NCBI GenBank assembly: GCA_030655075.1
Contig: JAURWE010000055.1
Location: forward strand, 1-64,000
Reading direction: 5' to 3'
Length of the DNA: 64,000 nucleotides
DNA from: Pararhizobium sp.
Lineage (GTDB): Bacteria > Pseudomonadota > Alphaproteobacteria > Rhizobiales > Rhizobiaceae
Numbering within the stretch: position 1 is the stretch's first letter; the number at the start of each line of letters is the position of its first letter. Under the pieces are notes generated by a model. That model made no database searches and had not been told where the DNA came from. It saw only the letters and a list, made by a program, of their open reading frames with translations. Positions 32,037 to 40,499 of the stretch are shown here, piece by piece. A program made the position numbers and the translations under genes.

Positions 32037-33016
32037 CAGTGCGCCTCCGCTGTCTTGAGAATGACCCGGCCCTTGCGCTTCTCGGCGCGGGCATTGACGG
32101 CGACGGCGATGATGATGACCGTGCCTGATATCGCCATCTGGGCGAAGGGCGAGATGTTGATGACCGGCAGAGCATTCTTGATGACGCCGAGGAACAGCGC
32201 GCCGAGCACGGCGCCACCGACCGAGCCGATGCCGCCGGCAATCGAGATCCCACCGATGACGCAGGCCGCGATGATGTCGAGTTCGAAGCCGGCAGCAATA
32301 TCGACATAGGCGACGGCATAACGCGACACCCAGAGATAGCCGGCGAGACCCGCAAGGCTGCCCGACAGGCAATAGGCAAAGAAGCGGGTCCGGCCGACAT
32401 CAATGCCGGTGTAGACGGCCGCATGTGGATTGCCGCCGACGGCGAAGAAGGCGCGGCCGAGCGCCGTGCGTTTCATGACGACGACCATGATGATGATGGT
32501 CAGCACCGACAGCCAGGACAGAACCGGAAATCCCGCAATGGGCGTGCGCGGCAGCGCCTTGAAGGCGTCGCTCATCTGGTGGGCGTTGATCCAGGCGCCA
32601 TTGGTGAGCAGGAAGATGGCGCCGCGAAAGATCGTCAGAGTGCCGAGCGTGACGACGATCGGCGGGATATCGAGCTTCCAGACCAGCAGACCGTTTATCG
32701 AGCCGAGGGCTGCGCCGAGCGCCATGGCGATCAGGATGACCAGCGAGATGGGGATGCCGGGCACGGCGACGTTGATGAGGCCCGCGACCATGCCGCAGAG
32801 CGCCAGGTTGGCGGCCATGGACAGGTCGATGCAGCGGGTCAGGATGACGGCCATCTGGCCGAGCGCCAGGATCATCAGGATCGAGGTGTCATTGTAGACA
32901 TTTGCAAGGTTCTTCGGGCTGACGAAGGCCGGGAAGCGCAGCGCGATCAGAAAGACCAGCGCGGCAATGGCGATTAGCAGGAGGATTTCGCGGTTCTTGA
33001 GAATCTTGGCCATCAT
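32036..33016 (-). CDS. rhaP: L-rhamnose ABC transporter permease RhaP
   Basis: Partner permease to RhaQ. The 326-aa protein has typical BPD_transp_2 motifs: LTRCIDLSMAANLALCGMVA in the middle helices and GGISIAGGIGSVGGAVLGAL near the C-terminus. It overlaps rhaT by 4 nt and rhaQ by 1 nt, so the three are coupled. Confidence 0.94.
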   Translation of the reverse strand: MMAKILKNREILLLIAIAALVFLIALRFPAFVSPKNLANVYNDTSILMILALGQMAVILTRCIDLSMAANLALCGMVAGLINVAVPGIPISLVILIAMALGAALGSINGLLVWKLDIPPIVVTLGTLTIFRGAIFLLTNGAWINAHQMSDAFKALPRTPIAGFPVLSWLSVLTIIIMVVVMKRTALGRAFFAVGGNPHAAVYTGIDVGRTRFFAYCLSGSLAGLAGYLWVSRYAVAYVDIAAGFELDIIAACVIGGISIAGGIGSVGGAVLGALFLGVIKNALPVINISPFAQMAISGTVIIIAVAVNARAEKRKGRVILKTAEAH

Positions 33017-34584
33017 GCCGCGCCTCCTTCTGTTTGGGAAGGAATGCCGGCTGCTTGCGAGGGAATACCGGCCGCAGCCCGCACCAGGTTTTCGGCAGTC
33101 AGTTCATCGCGCTCGAAGCGGCCAACGATGCGGCCTTCGCGCATGACGATGACCCGGTCGGCCATGCCCATGATTTCGGGAATTTCTGAGGAGACCATGA
33201 TGACGCTGAGGCCCTGGCCTGCGAGTTCGCTCATGAAAGCGTGCACGGCGGCCTTGGAGCCGATGTCGATGCCTTTGGTCGGCTCGTCGAGAATAATGAC
33301 CTTCGGCTGGGTCGCCAGCCATTTGGCGATGACGACCTTCTGCTGGTTGCCGCCCGACAGCGTGCCGACGTCCTGATCGAGCGAGGCGGCGCGCAGGTCG
33401 AGCCGGGCGGTGTATTCACGGGCGAGCGCGAACTCTTTCGCCAGCCGCAGGAAGCCGTTGCGCGACGTGCGGTTGAGCGAGGGCAGCGTGACGTTCTGGA
33501 AGATCGGCAGGCCGATGATCGCGCCCTGGCGGCCACGCTCTTCCGGCACATAGACGATGCCGCTGTCGATGGCCTCGGACGGACTGCGGATGACAAGCAC
33601 GTTGCCATCAAGCTTCACGGCTCCGGCCGACGGCTTGGTGACGCCGATCAGCGACTGCATGAACTCGGACCGGCCGGCTCCGATCAGGCCGTAGAAACCG
33701 AGGATCTCACCTCGGCGCAGCTCGAAGCTGATATCGTCGAATTCGGTCGGATGGCGATAGCCGGAGACGGTCAGCACCGGCTCGCCGATGGCGACATCGA
33801 CCTTTGGAAACACCTGGCCGACTTCGCGGCCGACCATCATGCGGACCATCTGGTCCTGGGTGACGTCTGCGATAAGGCCCTCGCCGACCATGCCGCCGTC
33901 ACGGAAGACGGTGTAGCGGTCGGCGATGCGAAAGATTTCATCGAACTTGTGGCTGATGAACAGGATGGCCTTGCCGTCGGCCTTCAGCCGGTCGACCAGG
34001 TCATACAGTTCGTGGATTTCCTTGTGCGACAGGGCCGCCGTCGGCTCGTCCATGATGACGACGCGCGCATCGATCGACAGGGCGCGGGCAATCGCCACCA
34101 GATGTTTGCTGGCAATGCCGAGATCACGCAGGCGGATGGTCGGGTCGAGATCGGCACCGACGCGGGCGAGCAGCGCCCGGGCATCGGCGTTGAGTTTCTT
34201 CCAGTCGATCAGGCCGAAACGGCCGCGCGGCGCATGGCCGAGAAAGATGTTTTCAGCGACCGAAAGCTCGTCGAAGAGCACGGTCTCCTGATGGATGGCG
34301 GTGACGCCGGCATGGGATGCGGCCATGGCGGTGGGAAAATGGGCAAGCTCGCCATCGACGCGGATCGTGCCGCCGTCGGGCTGGTAGATGCCGGTGAGGA
34401 TTTTCACCAGCGTCGATTTTCCGGCGCCGTTTTCGCCGACGAGGGCAGTCACCGAACCCGGATAGAGCGCCAGCGAAACATCCGACAGTGCCTTGACGCC
34501 GGGGAAGGACTTCGAGATGCCTTCGAGCGCAATGGCGGGTTTCACCCGCGATATGGTCGTGTCTTGCAGCAAGGCCTGGTCCAC
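33013..34584 (-). CDS. rhaT: L-rhamnose ABC transporter ATP-binding protein RhaT
   Basis: Fused double ATPase of the rhamnose importer. The 523-aa protein has Walker A in the first half (VGENGAGKSTLVKILTG) and a second domain with the signature LSGGNQQKVVIAKW and Walker B VIILDEPTKGID. The signature region of the first domain is degenerate (LGIASKHLVAIARAL), as in many sugar importers of this class. It ends in two copies of an (A)GIPSQ(A/T) tail repeat. It is downstream of rhaS across a 182-bp gap with an inverted repeat. Confidence 0.95.
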   Translation of the reverse strand: MDQALLQDTTISRVKPAIALEGISKSFPGVKALSDVSLALYPGSVTALVGENGAGKSTLVKILTGIYQPDGGTIRVDGELAHFPTAMAASHAGVTAIHQETVLFDELSVAENIFLGHAPRGRFGLIDWKKLNADARALLARVGADLDPTIRLRDLGIASKHLVAIARALSIDARVVIMDEPTAALSHKEIHELYDLVDRLKADGKAILFISHKFDEIFRIADRYTVFRDGGMVGEGLIADVTQDQMVRMMVGREVGQVFPKVDVAIGEPVLTVSGYRHPTEFDDISFELRRGEILGFYGLIGAGRSEFMQSLIGVTKPSAGAVKLDGNVLVIRSPSEAIDSGIVYVPEERGRQGAIIGLPIFQNVTLPSLNRTSRNGFLRLAKEFALAREYTARLDLRAASLDQDVGTLSGGNQQKVVIAKWLATQPKVIILDEPTKGIDIGSKAAVHAFMSELAGQGLSVIMVSSEIPEIMGMADRVIVMREGRIVGRFERDELTAENLVRAAAGIPSQAAGIPSQTEGGAA

Positions 34585-34640
34585 CGGTTTGGAATGTTTG
34601 CAGAAGCCCTGGACCTGGAGGCCGGAGGCTTGCTCGATCT

Positions 34641-34753
34641 ACCCCCTCCCCCTTGTGGGGAGGGTTGGGTGTGGAGAGGGTTGGGGGAGGGGTTCCTTTT
34701 TCCCAAAAGAAGACCCCTCCGCTACGCTCCGACCCTCCCCACGAGGGGGATTA
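34641..34753. repeat. GC-rich inverted repeat (RIME-like) between rhaS and rhaT
   Basis: A mosaic of purine/pyrimidine blocks. The outer arms, CCCCCTTGTGGGGAGGGT (within 34641-34665) and ACCCTCCCCACGAGGGGG (34732-34749), are nearly perfect inverses. The middle (34666-34731) contains further CCCTCC/GGGAGG pairs and could fold into a cruciform or stable RNA hairpin. It resembles rhizobial intergenic mosaic elements. Its place just after the binding-protein gene suggests mRNA stabilisation of rhaS. Confidence 0.75.
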
Positions 34754-34766
34754 GACAGAGGCCAGA

Positions 34767-35756
34767 TCAGAAGATCTTGGCGAACTCTTCGACGTTCTTG
34801 GCGTCGTAGACGAACGGATCGGCCATGGCGCCTTCGTTGTTGTCGTCGAGCTTGACGGTGCCCATGCGGCCCATCTTCAGCTCGGCGCCCGGCTTGGCTT
34901 CGGCGCCGCCAATGAGATCGTAGGCGATCATGGTGGCGGAATAGCCGAGGTCGATCGGGTTCCAAATGGCGAAGGACTTGGACGAACCGGCCTTGACGTG
35001 ACCCGCCATTTCGGAGGGAAGGCCGAGGCCGGTGACGTTGATCTGGCCAACCTTGCCGGCGTCTTCAACTGCTTGGGCAGCGGCAACGATGCCGACCGAG
35101 GTCGGTGCGATAATCGCCTTCAGGTTCGGATAGGACTGAATGAGGCCCTGCGTTTCGCGGTAGGACTTGTCGGCAAGGTCGTCACCGTAGACCGTGGCGA
35201 CAACGTTGATGCCCTTATAGTTCGGCAGAACCTTGGTCATTTCCTCGATCCACACGTTCTGGTTGGTCGAGGTTGCGGTTGCCGAAAGAACGGCAACATC
35301 GCCGCCTTCAGGCAGCTGGTCGGCAGCGAGCTTGATGATCATGTTGCCGATCAGCGGGCTTGAAGACGGGTTCAGGTGCATCGAACGGCCGTCCTTGGCG
35401 ACGCCGGAATCCCAGGAAATGACCTTGATGCCGCGTTCCATGGCCTTCTTCAGGGCCGGAACGAGCGCGTCCGTGTCATTGGCCGAAACGGCAATGGCGT
35501 CGACCTTCTGGGCGATCAGCGAGTTGATCACTTCGATCTGGCCTTCGGCCGTCGTCGTCGTCGGGCCGGTGTAGATGACCTCTACGTCGCCCAGTTCCTT
35601 GGCAGCTTCCTGCGCACCCTTGTTGGCGGCTTCAAAGAAGCCGATGCCCAGCGCCTTGACGACGAGAGCGATTTTCTTGGTTTCCGCATGTGCGGTTCCC
35701 GACATGAGCGCGACGGTCAAAGCCGCCGTCACCAGCACTGATTTCAAGATTTTCAT
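34767..35756 (-). CDS. rhaS: L-rhamnose ABC transporter substrate-binding protein RhaS
   Basis: Periplasmic binding protein of the importer. About 329 aa with a signal peptide (MKILKSVLVTAALTVALMSG, cleavage near THA-ET) and the peripla_BP_4 sugar-binding fold (ALGIGFFEAANKGAQEAAKE, AVLSATATSTNQNVWIEEMT). I chose the ATG at 35756, which has a GGAGAAA ribosome binding site; an upstream in-frame start at 35783 adds a charged MNHRGRRNL before the signal. It follows rhaR by about 50 bp. Confidence 0.95.
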   Translation of the reverse strand: MKILKSVLVTAALTVALMSGTAHAETKKIALVVKALGIGFFEAANKGAQEAAKELGDVEVIYTGPTTTTAEGQIEVINSLIAQKVDAIAVSANDTDALVPALKKAMERGIKVISWDSGVAKDGRSMHLNPSSSPLIGNMIIKLAADQLPEGGDVAVLSATATSTNQNVWIEEMTKVLPNYKGINVVATVYGDDLADKSYRETQGLIQSYPNLKAIIAPTSVGIVAAAQAVEDAGKVGQINVTGLGLPSEMAGHVKAGSSKSFAIWNPIDLGYSATMIAYDLIGGAEAKPGAELKMGRMGTVKLDDNNEGAMADPFVYDAKNVEEFAKIF

Positions 35757-35804
35757 AAGGTTTCTCCTCCCTCTATGGTTCATTTCTCTCTCCAGGCGAT
35801 GGCA

Positions 35805-36617
35805 TCAGGCCGTCGATGGAGCATTCTGCGATTTGATGCCGGGCTGGACATTGGCCACAACCAGATTGACGCCCGCATCTTCCAGCATCGAGGCATGTCT
35901 GTCCTCGATGTCCGAATCCGTAATGACTGTCGTGATGCGCTTCAGGCCACACAGGATGAGGCTCGAGCGCTTGTGAAACTTCGACGAGTCGATCAGCACG
36001 ATCAGTTCGTCGGCCTGATCGATCAGCTTCTGCTCCGCCTGGATGAGCAGCGGATCGCCCTCCATCAAACCGAGAGGGCCAAGCCCCTGAGCGCCCATGA
36101 ACATCCGGCGCGCATAGAAATTGCGCGTCACGTCGTTGTCGAACGGGCTGAGGATGATGTTCTGCTCGCGGTAGATGGTGCCGCCGGACAACATGATCGT
36201 GTTCTTCGAATGCTTGAGCAGGTGCTCGGCGATCGGAAAGGAATTGGTGAAAACCTGCATGCGGCGGTTGGACAGGAAATGCACCATCTGGAAGGTGGTC
36301 GTTCCGCCATTGATGATGATCGGCTCGCCATCCTGACAGAGCGCGACGGCTTCCTTGGCAATCGCCTGTTTCTGGCGGGCGAAAAGTGTTTCGTTGACGC
36401 TGAAGGGACGGCCGGCAAGACCGACGAACTGCGGCGGGTTGATGGCCTCGGCACCGCCACGCACACGGCGGAGGCGCTTCTGCACATGCAGCGCGGCAAT
36501 ATCGCGGCGGATCGTGGCTTCGGAACTATCCGTCAACTCCACCATTTCAGACACGGTGATAACCGGCTTTTCCTGAACGGCGGACAGGATGATCCTGTGT
36601 CTTTCCTTCTCGTGCAT
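35805..36617 (-). CDS. rhaR: DeoR-family regulator of rhamnose catabolism RhaR
   Basis: Negative regulator expected to control both rha operons. The 270-aa protein has an N-terminal DeoR helix-turn-helix (VSEMVELTDSSEATIRRDIA, then LRRVRGGA) and a C-terminal DeoRC sugar-phosphate sensor (IIINGGTTTFQMVHFL, VLIDSSKFHKRS). It begins the leftward run; inverted and direct repeats upstream (36669-36726) are probable operators. Confidence 0.94.
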   Translation of the reverse strand: MHEKERHRIILSAVQEKPVITVSEMVELTDSSEATIRRDIAALHVQKRLRRVRGGAEAINPPQFVGLAGRPFSVNETLFARQKQAIAKEAVALCQDGEPIIINGGTTTFQMVHFLSNRRMQVFTNSFPIAEHLLKHSKNTIMLSGGTIYREQNIILSPFDNDVTRNFYARRMFMGAQGLGPLGLMEGDPLLIQAEQKLIDQADELIVLIDSSKFHKRSSLILCGLKRITTVITDSDIEDRHASMLEDAGVNLVVANVQPGIKSQNAPSTA

Positions 36618-36668
36618 GGCTCCTCCAATGCGTTGATGCTTTCATCATGACCGCGCATTGTCAATCAT

Positions 36669-36754
36669 AAACGATCATATATTTTCATTGTGCAGTGCAA
36701 TATGACTGTTTCTGATCGTTTCTGATTGACATCGATTAAGTTTCCATGTGATCT
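36669..36754. promoter_or_regulatory. rhaR-rhaD divergent promoter with RhaR operator candidates
   Basis: AAACGATCA (36669-36677) and TGATCGTTT (36713-36721) are perfect inverses 35 nt apart. TTTCTGAT occurs twice in direct repeat at 36709-36716 and 36719-36726, one helical turn apart, as is common for DeoR-type regulators. TTGACA at 36726-36731 with TGATCT 17 nt later (36749-36754) is a plausible rhaD promoter that overlaps the direct repeats, consistent with repression. Confidence 0.6.
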
Positions 36755-36816
36755 GACCGCAATCAGACGGGGCGGCACGACGGGCCGTTCACGAAACATA
36801 CCGGGAGGAAATGCCG

Positions 36817-38916
36817 ATGCTGGACAAGCAACAAGGGTCTCGCCTTGCCAATCTCTGGGACGACAGCAAGGCTGCCGCGATGAGTGAACCGGAGCGGCTG
36901 CTCTACCGCTCCAACCTTCTCGGCTCGGACAAGCGCATCACCAACTATGGCGGCGGCAACACCTCTGCGAAGGTGATGGAGAAGGATCCACTCGGCGGCG
37001 GCACGGTCGAGGTTCTCTGGGTCAAGGGTTCCGGCGGCGACGTCGGTACGATCAAGATGGACGGTTTCTCCACCCTCTACATGGACAAGCTGAACGCGCT
37101 GAAGGGCCTTTATCGCGGCCTCGAGCATGAAGACGAGATGGTCGGCTACCTGCCGCATTGCACCTTCAACCTGAACCCGCGGGCTGCTTCCATCGACACG
37201 CCGCTGCATGCTTTCGTGCCGAAGGTCCACGTCGATCACATGCATCCGGACGCGATCATCGCGATCGCCGCTTCTCAGAACAGCCGCGAACTGACGCAAA
37301 AGATCTTCAGCGGCGATATCGGCTGGCTGCCCTGGAAGCGCCCCGGTTTCGAACTCGGCTTGTGGCTCGGTAAATTCTGCGAAGAAAACCCCGGTGCACG
37401 CGGCCTGATCCTGGAAAGCCACGGGCTTTTCACCTGGGGCGACACGGCCAAGGAAGCCTACGAGACGACGATCGAGATCATCAACAAGGCGATGGCCTGG
37501 TTCGAGACCGAGAATACGGTTCCTGCCTTCGGCGGTGCGGTCAAGCCGGTGCTGCCGGCAGCAGAGCGCCGTGCAATCGCGCAGAAACTGATGCCGGTCA
37601 TTCGCGGCATGATCAGCGCCGACGAGCGCAAGCTCGGCCATTTCGATGACAGCGAGGCGGTTCTCGACTTCGTCACCTCGAAGGATCTCGAGCCGCTGGC
37701 GGCCTTGGGCACAAGCTGCCCGGACCATTTCCTGCGCACGAAAATCCGCCCGCTGGTAATCGATTTCGATCCGGCCAACCCGGATATCGACAGGACGTTG
37801 GCGGGTCTGGACGCCGCCATTGCTGAATACCGCGCCGGTTACGCCGCCTATTACGCGCGCTGCAAGCGCGACAACAGCCCGGCGATGCGCGACCCGAATG
37901 CGGTGGTCTATCTCATTCCCGGCGTCGGCATGATCACCTTTGCCAAGGACAAGGCGACGGCACGCATTTCCGGTGAATTCTACGTCAATGCCATCAACGT
38001 CATGCGCGGCGCGTCCGGCGTTTCGACCTATGTCGGCCTGCCGGAACAGGAAGCCTTCGACATCGAATACTGGCTGCTGGAAGAAGCGAAGCTGCAGCGC
38101 ATGCCGAAGCCGAAAATGCTGGCCGGCAAGATCGCGCTGGTCACCGGCGGCGCCGGTGGCATCGGCAAGGCGACGGCGCACCGGCTGATGCAGGAAGGCG
38201 CCTGCGTGGTGCTGGCCGATATCGACGAGGCGGCTCTCGCCTCGGCCTTGAGCGAACTCGGCGGCAAGTATGGCAAGGATTTTGTCCGTTCCGTCACCAT
38301 GAACGTGACAGATGAAGCGCTGGTCGAAAAGAGCTTCGCCGATACGCTGCTCGAATTCGGCGGCCTCGACATTCTCGTTTCCAATGCCGGGCTCGCCTCC
38401 TCGGCGCCGATCGAAGAGACGACACTGGCGCTTTGGAACAAGAACATCGACATTCTGGCGACCGGCTATTTCCTGGTGTCGCGCGAAGCGTTCCGGATCT
38501 TCCGCAACCAGAAGGCCGGCGGCAACGTCGTCTTCGTCGCCTCCAAGAACGGGCTCGCCGCCTCCCCCGGCGCCTCGGCCTATTGCACGGCGAAGGCCGC
38601 CGAAATCCATCTGGCCCGCTGCCTGGCGCTCGAAGGTGCATCGGCACAGATCCGCGTCAACGTCGTCAACCCGGATGCGGTCTTGCGCGGCTCGAAGATC
38701 TGGTCGGGTGAGTGGAAGGAACAGCGCGCCGCCGTCTACAAGACGGATATGGAGGGCCTGGAGGCCATGTACCGCGAGCGCTCGATGCTGAAGCTCAGCG
38801 TTTTCCCGGAAGACATAGCCGAAGCAATCTACTTCCTCGCATCCGACATGTCGGCCAAATCGACCGGCAACATCATCAATGTCGATGCGGGCAATGCCGT
38901 GTCGTTCCCGCGGTGA
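36817..38916 (+). CDS. rhaD: RhaD, bifunctional rhamnulose-1-phosphate aldolase / lactaldehyde dehydrogenase
   Basis: Splits rhamnulose 1-phosphate to dihydroxyacetone phosphate and L-lactaldehyde, and oxidises lactaldehyde to lactate. About 699 aa in two domains. The class II aldolase domain (about 1-430) has zinc ligands in VDHMHPDAI and ESHGLFTWG. The short-chain dehydrogenase domain (about 430-699) has LVTGGAGGIGKAT, SNAGLAS and the catalytic YCTAK. GGGAGG is 2 nt from the ATG at 36811 but 8 nt from the ATG at 36817, so I chose the latter. Its stop abuts the stop of the antisense Pmp3 gene. Confidence 0.96.
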   Translation: MLDKQQGSRLANLWDDSKAAAMSEPERLLYRSNLLGSDKRITNYGGGNTSAKVMEKDPLGGGTVEVLWVKGSGGDVGTIKMDGFSTLYMDKLNALKGLYRGLEHEDEMVGYLPHCTFNLNPRAASIDTPLHAFVPKVHVDHMHPDAIIAIAASQNSRELTQKIFSGDIGWLPWKRPGFELGLWLGKFCEENPGARGLILESHGLFTWGDTAKEAYETTIEIINKAMAWFETENTVPAFGGAVKPVLPAAERRAIAQKLMPVIRGMISADERKLGHFDDSEAVLDFVTSKDLEPLAALGTSCPDHFLRTKIRPLVIDFDPANPDIDRTLAGLDAAIAEYRAGYAAYYARCKRDNSPAMRDPNAVVYLIPGVGMITFAKDKATARISGEFYVNAINVMRGASGVSTYVGLPEQEAFDIEYWLLEEAKLQRMPKPKMLAGKIALVTGGAGGIGKATAHRLMQEGACVVLADIDEAALASALSELGGKYGKDFVRSVTMNVTDEALVEKSFADTLLEFGGLDILVSNAGLASSAPIEETTLALWNKNIDILATGYFLVSREAFRIFRNQKAGGNVVFVASKNGLAASPGASAYCTAKAAEIHLARCLALEGASAQIRVNVVNPDAVLRGSKIWSGEWKEQRAAVYKTDMEGLEAMYRERSMLKLSVFPEDIAEAIYFLASDMSAKSTGNIINVDAGNAVSFPR

Positions 38917-39075
38917 TCACTTCCTGAGGATCACCCAGATGGCGTGAATGATGCCCGGCACGTAGCCGAGCAGCGTCAGAAGGATGTTCAGCCAGAAATG
39001 CAGGCCGATGCCGACCTGCATGAAGACGCCGACAGGCGGCAGAAGAATAGCGATAAGAATGCGGACGACGTCCAC
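38917..39075 (-). CDS. Pmp3/YqaE family small membrane protein
   Basis: A 52-aa protein starting at GTG 39075 with GGAGG 7 nt upstream. It begins (M)DVVRILIAILLPPVGVFMQ and contains HFWLNILLTLLGYVPGIIHA, the two membrane helices and loop of the Pmp3/YqaE family, which is linked to membrane potential and salt or cold stress in yeast, plants and bacteria. It is antisense between rhaD and rhaI; its stop is directly next to the rhaD stop (38916/38917). Confidence 0.93.
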   Translation of the reverse strand: MDVVRILIAILLPPVGVFMQVGIGLHFWLNILLTLLGYVPGIIHAIWVILRK

Positions 39076-39152
39076 TGGGACCTCCAGGGGTTTTGGGATC
39101 GGAAAATTCAGAACGCAGAGAACGAACGAAAGTTCACGCGTGGGAGGACACC

Positions 39153-40448
39153 ATGACTGACTTCATGATAGCGCCGGATGTGGTGGCGCGCGAAAACGAG
39201 GCCGGCAAAGCGGCGCTGACGGCGGACTATATCAGCCTCGGTGAGCGGCTTTCCCGGCGCGGCATCGATATCGACACCGTCAAGGCCAAGGTTTCGGCCT
39301 ATGGCGTCGCCGTCCCCTCCTGGGGCGTCGGCACCGGCGGCACGCGCTTTGCCCGCTTTCCCGGCGGCGGAGAACCGCGCAACATTTTCGACAAGATCGA
39401 GGATTGCGCCGTCATCCAGCAGTTGACCCGGGCGACACCGACCGTCTCGCTGCATATTCCCTGGGACAAGGTGAGCGATCTCGGCGAGCTGAAGCAGAAG
39501 GGCAATGGGCTCGGCCTCGGCTTCGACGCGATGAACTCCAACACGTTTTCCGATGCGCCGGGACAGGCCCATTCCTACAAGTTCGGTTCGCTGTCGCACG
39601 CGGATGCGGCGACACGCCAGCAGGCCGTCGAGCACAATCTCGAATGTATCGAGATCGGCGCGGCGCTAGGCTCGAAAGCCCTGACGGTTTGGATCGGCGA
39701 CGGCTCGAACTTTCCCGGCCAAAGCAATTTCACCAAAAGCTTCGAGCGTTACCTCGACGCGATGAAGGCGGTCTACAAGGGGCTTCCCGACGACTGGCGG
39801 ATCTTTACCGAGCACAAGATGTTCGAGCCGGCCTTCTATTCGACGGTCGTGCAGGACTGGGGCACAAACTATCTGATCGCCCAGGAACTTGGACCAAAAG
39901 CCTTCTGCCTCGTCGATCTCGGCCACCATGCGCCGAACGTCAATATCGAGATGATCGTCGCCCGGCTGATCCAGTTCAAGAAACTCGGCGGTTTCCACTT
40001 CAACGATTCCAAATATGGCGACGACGACCTGGATACCGGCTCGGTTGATCCCTACCGCCTGTTCCTCGTCTTCAACGAGCTGGTGGATGCCGAAACTCGC
40101 AAGGCCGAGGGTTTCTCTCCCGCCCATATGCTCGACCAGAGCCACAATGTCACCGATCCGATCGAGAGCCTGATGAGCAGTGCCATGGAAGTGAGCCGCG
40201 CCTATGCGCTGGCGCTCCTGGTCGATCGCCAGGCGCTTGCCGGTTATCAGGACGGCAATGATGCGCTCATGGCATCGGAAACGCTGAAGACCGCTTTTCG
40301 CACCGATGTCGAGCCGATCCTCGCCATGGCGCGGCTGGAAAACGGTGGCGCGATTTCGCCGGTGTCGTGCTACCGGGCCGCAGGGTACCGCGCCAAGGTT
40401 TCGGCAGAACGCCCGGCTGTCGCCGGTGGTAGCGGCGGCATCGTCTAA
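39153..40448 (+). CDS. rhaI: L-rhamnose isomerase RhaI
   Basis: Converts L-rhamnose to L-rhamnulose. The product is 431 aa with TIM-barrel isomerase segments: FTEHKMFEPAFYSTVVQDWG and FCLVDLGHHAPNVNIEM carry likely metal-binding residues, and GGFHFNDSKYGDDDLDTGSV is also family-typical. I chose the ATG at 39153, preceded by GGGAGG; an upstream frame to 39093 is not similar to the family. It follows rhaD by 236 bp across the antisense Pmp3 gene. Confidence 0.94.
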   Translation: MTDFMIAPDVVARENEAGKAALTADYISLGERLSRRGIDIDTVKAKVSAYGVAVPSWGVGTGGTRFARFPGGGEPRNIFDKIEDCAVIQQLTRATPTVSLHIPWDKVSDLGELKQKGNGLGLGFDAMNSNTFSDAPGQAHSYKFGSLSHADAATRQQAVEHNLECIEIGAALGSKALTVWIGDGSNFPGQSNFTKSFERYLDAMKAVYKGLPDDWRIFTEHKMFEPAFYSTVVQDWGTNYLIAQELGPKAFCLVDLGHHAPNVNIEMIVARLIQFKKLGGFHFNDSKYGDDDLDTGSVDPYRLFLVFNELVDAETRKAEGFSPAHMLDQSHNVTDPIESLMSSAMEVSRAYALALLVDRQALAGYQDGNDALMASETLKTAFRTDVEPILAMARLENGGAISPVSCYRAAGYRAKVSAERPAVAGGSGGIV

Positions 40449-40465
40449 GGCTCTTTTGCTTCTGT

Positions 40466-40496
40466 GGAGAGCGGCCCAGCGCAGCTCTCCGTTTTG
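40466..40496 (+). terminator. Rho-independent terminator after rhaI
   Basis: GGAGAGC (40466-40472) and GCTCTCC (40484-40490) form a perfect 7-bp stem around an 11-nt loop, followed by GTTTTG. It lies 18 nt after the rhaI stop and 4 nt before the end of the convergent dipeptidase gene. Confidence 0.85.
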
Positions 40497-40499
40497 CCC

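Noticed and set aside
30984..32309. Plus-strand frame opposite rhaU-rhaQ
   Set aside because: Strongly Asp/His/Gln-rich composition typical of antisense to membrane genes.
33241..34809. Long plus-strand open frame opposite rhaT and the mosaic repeat
   Set aside because: It reads through the repeat element and has no family similarity; RhaT is clear on the other strand.
36763..38610. Long minus-strand open frame opposite rhaD
   Set aside because: RhaD domains are unmistakable on the plus strand; the antisense product has no recognisable domain.
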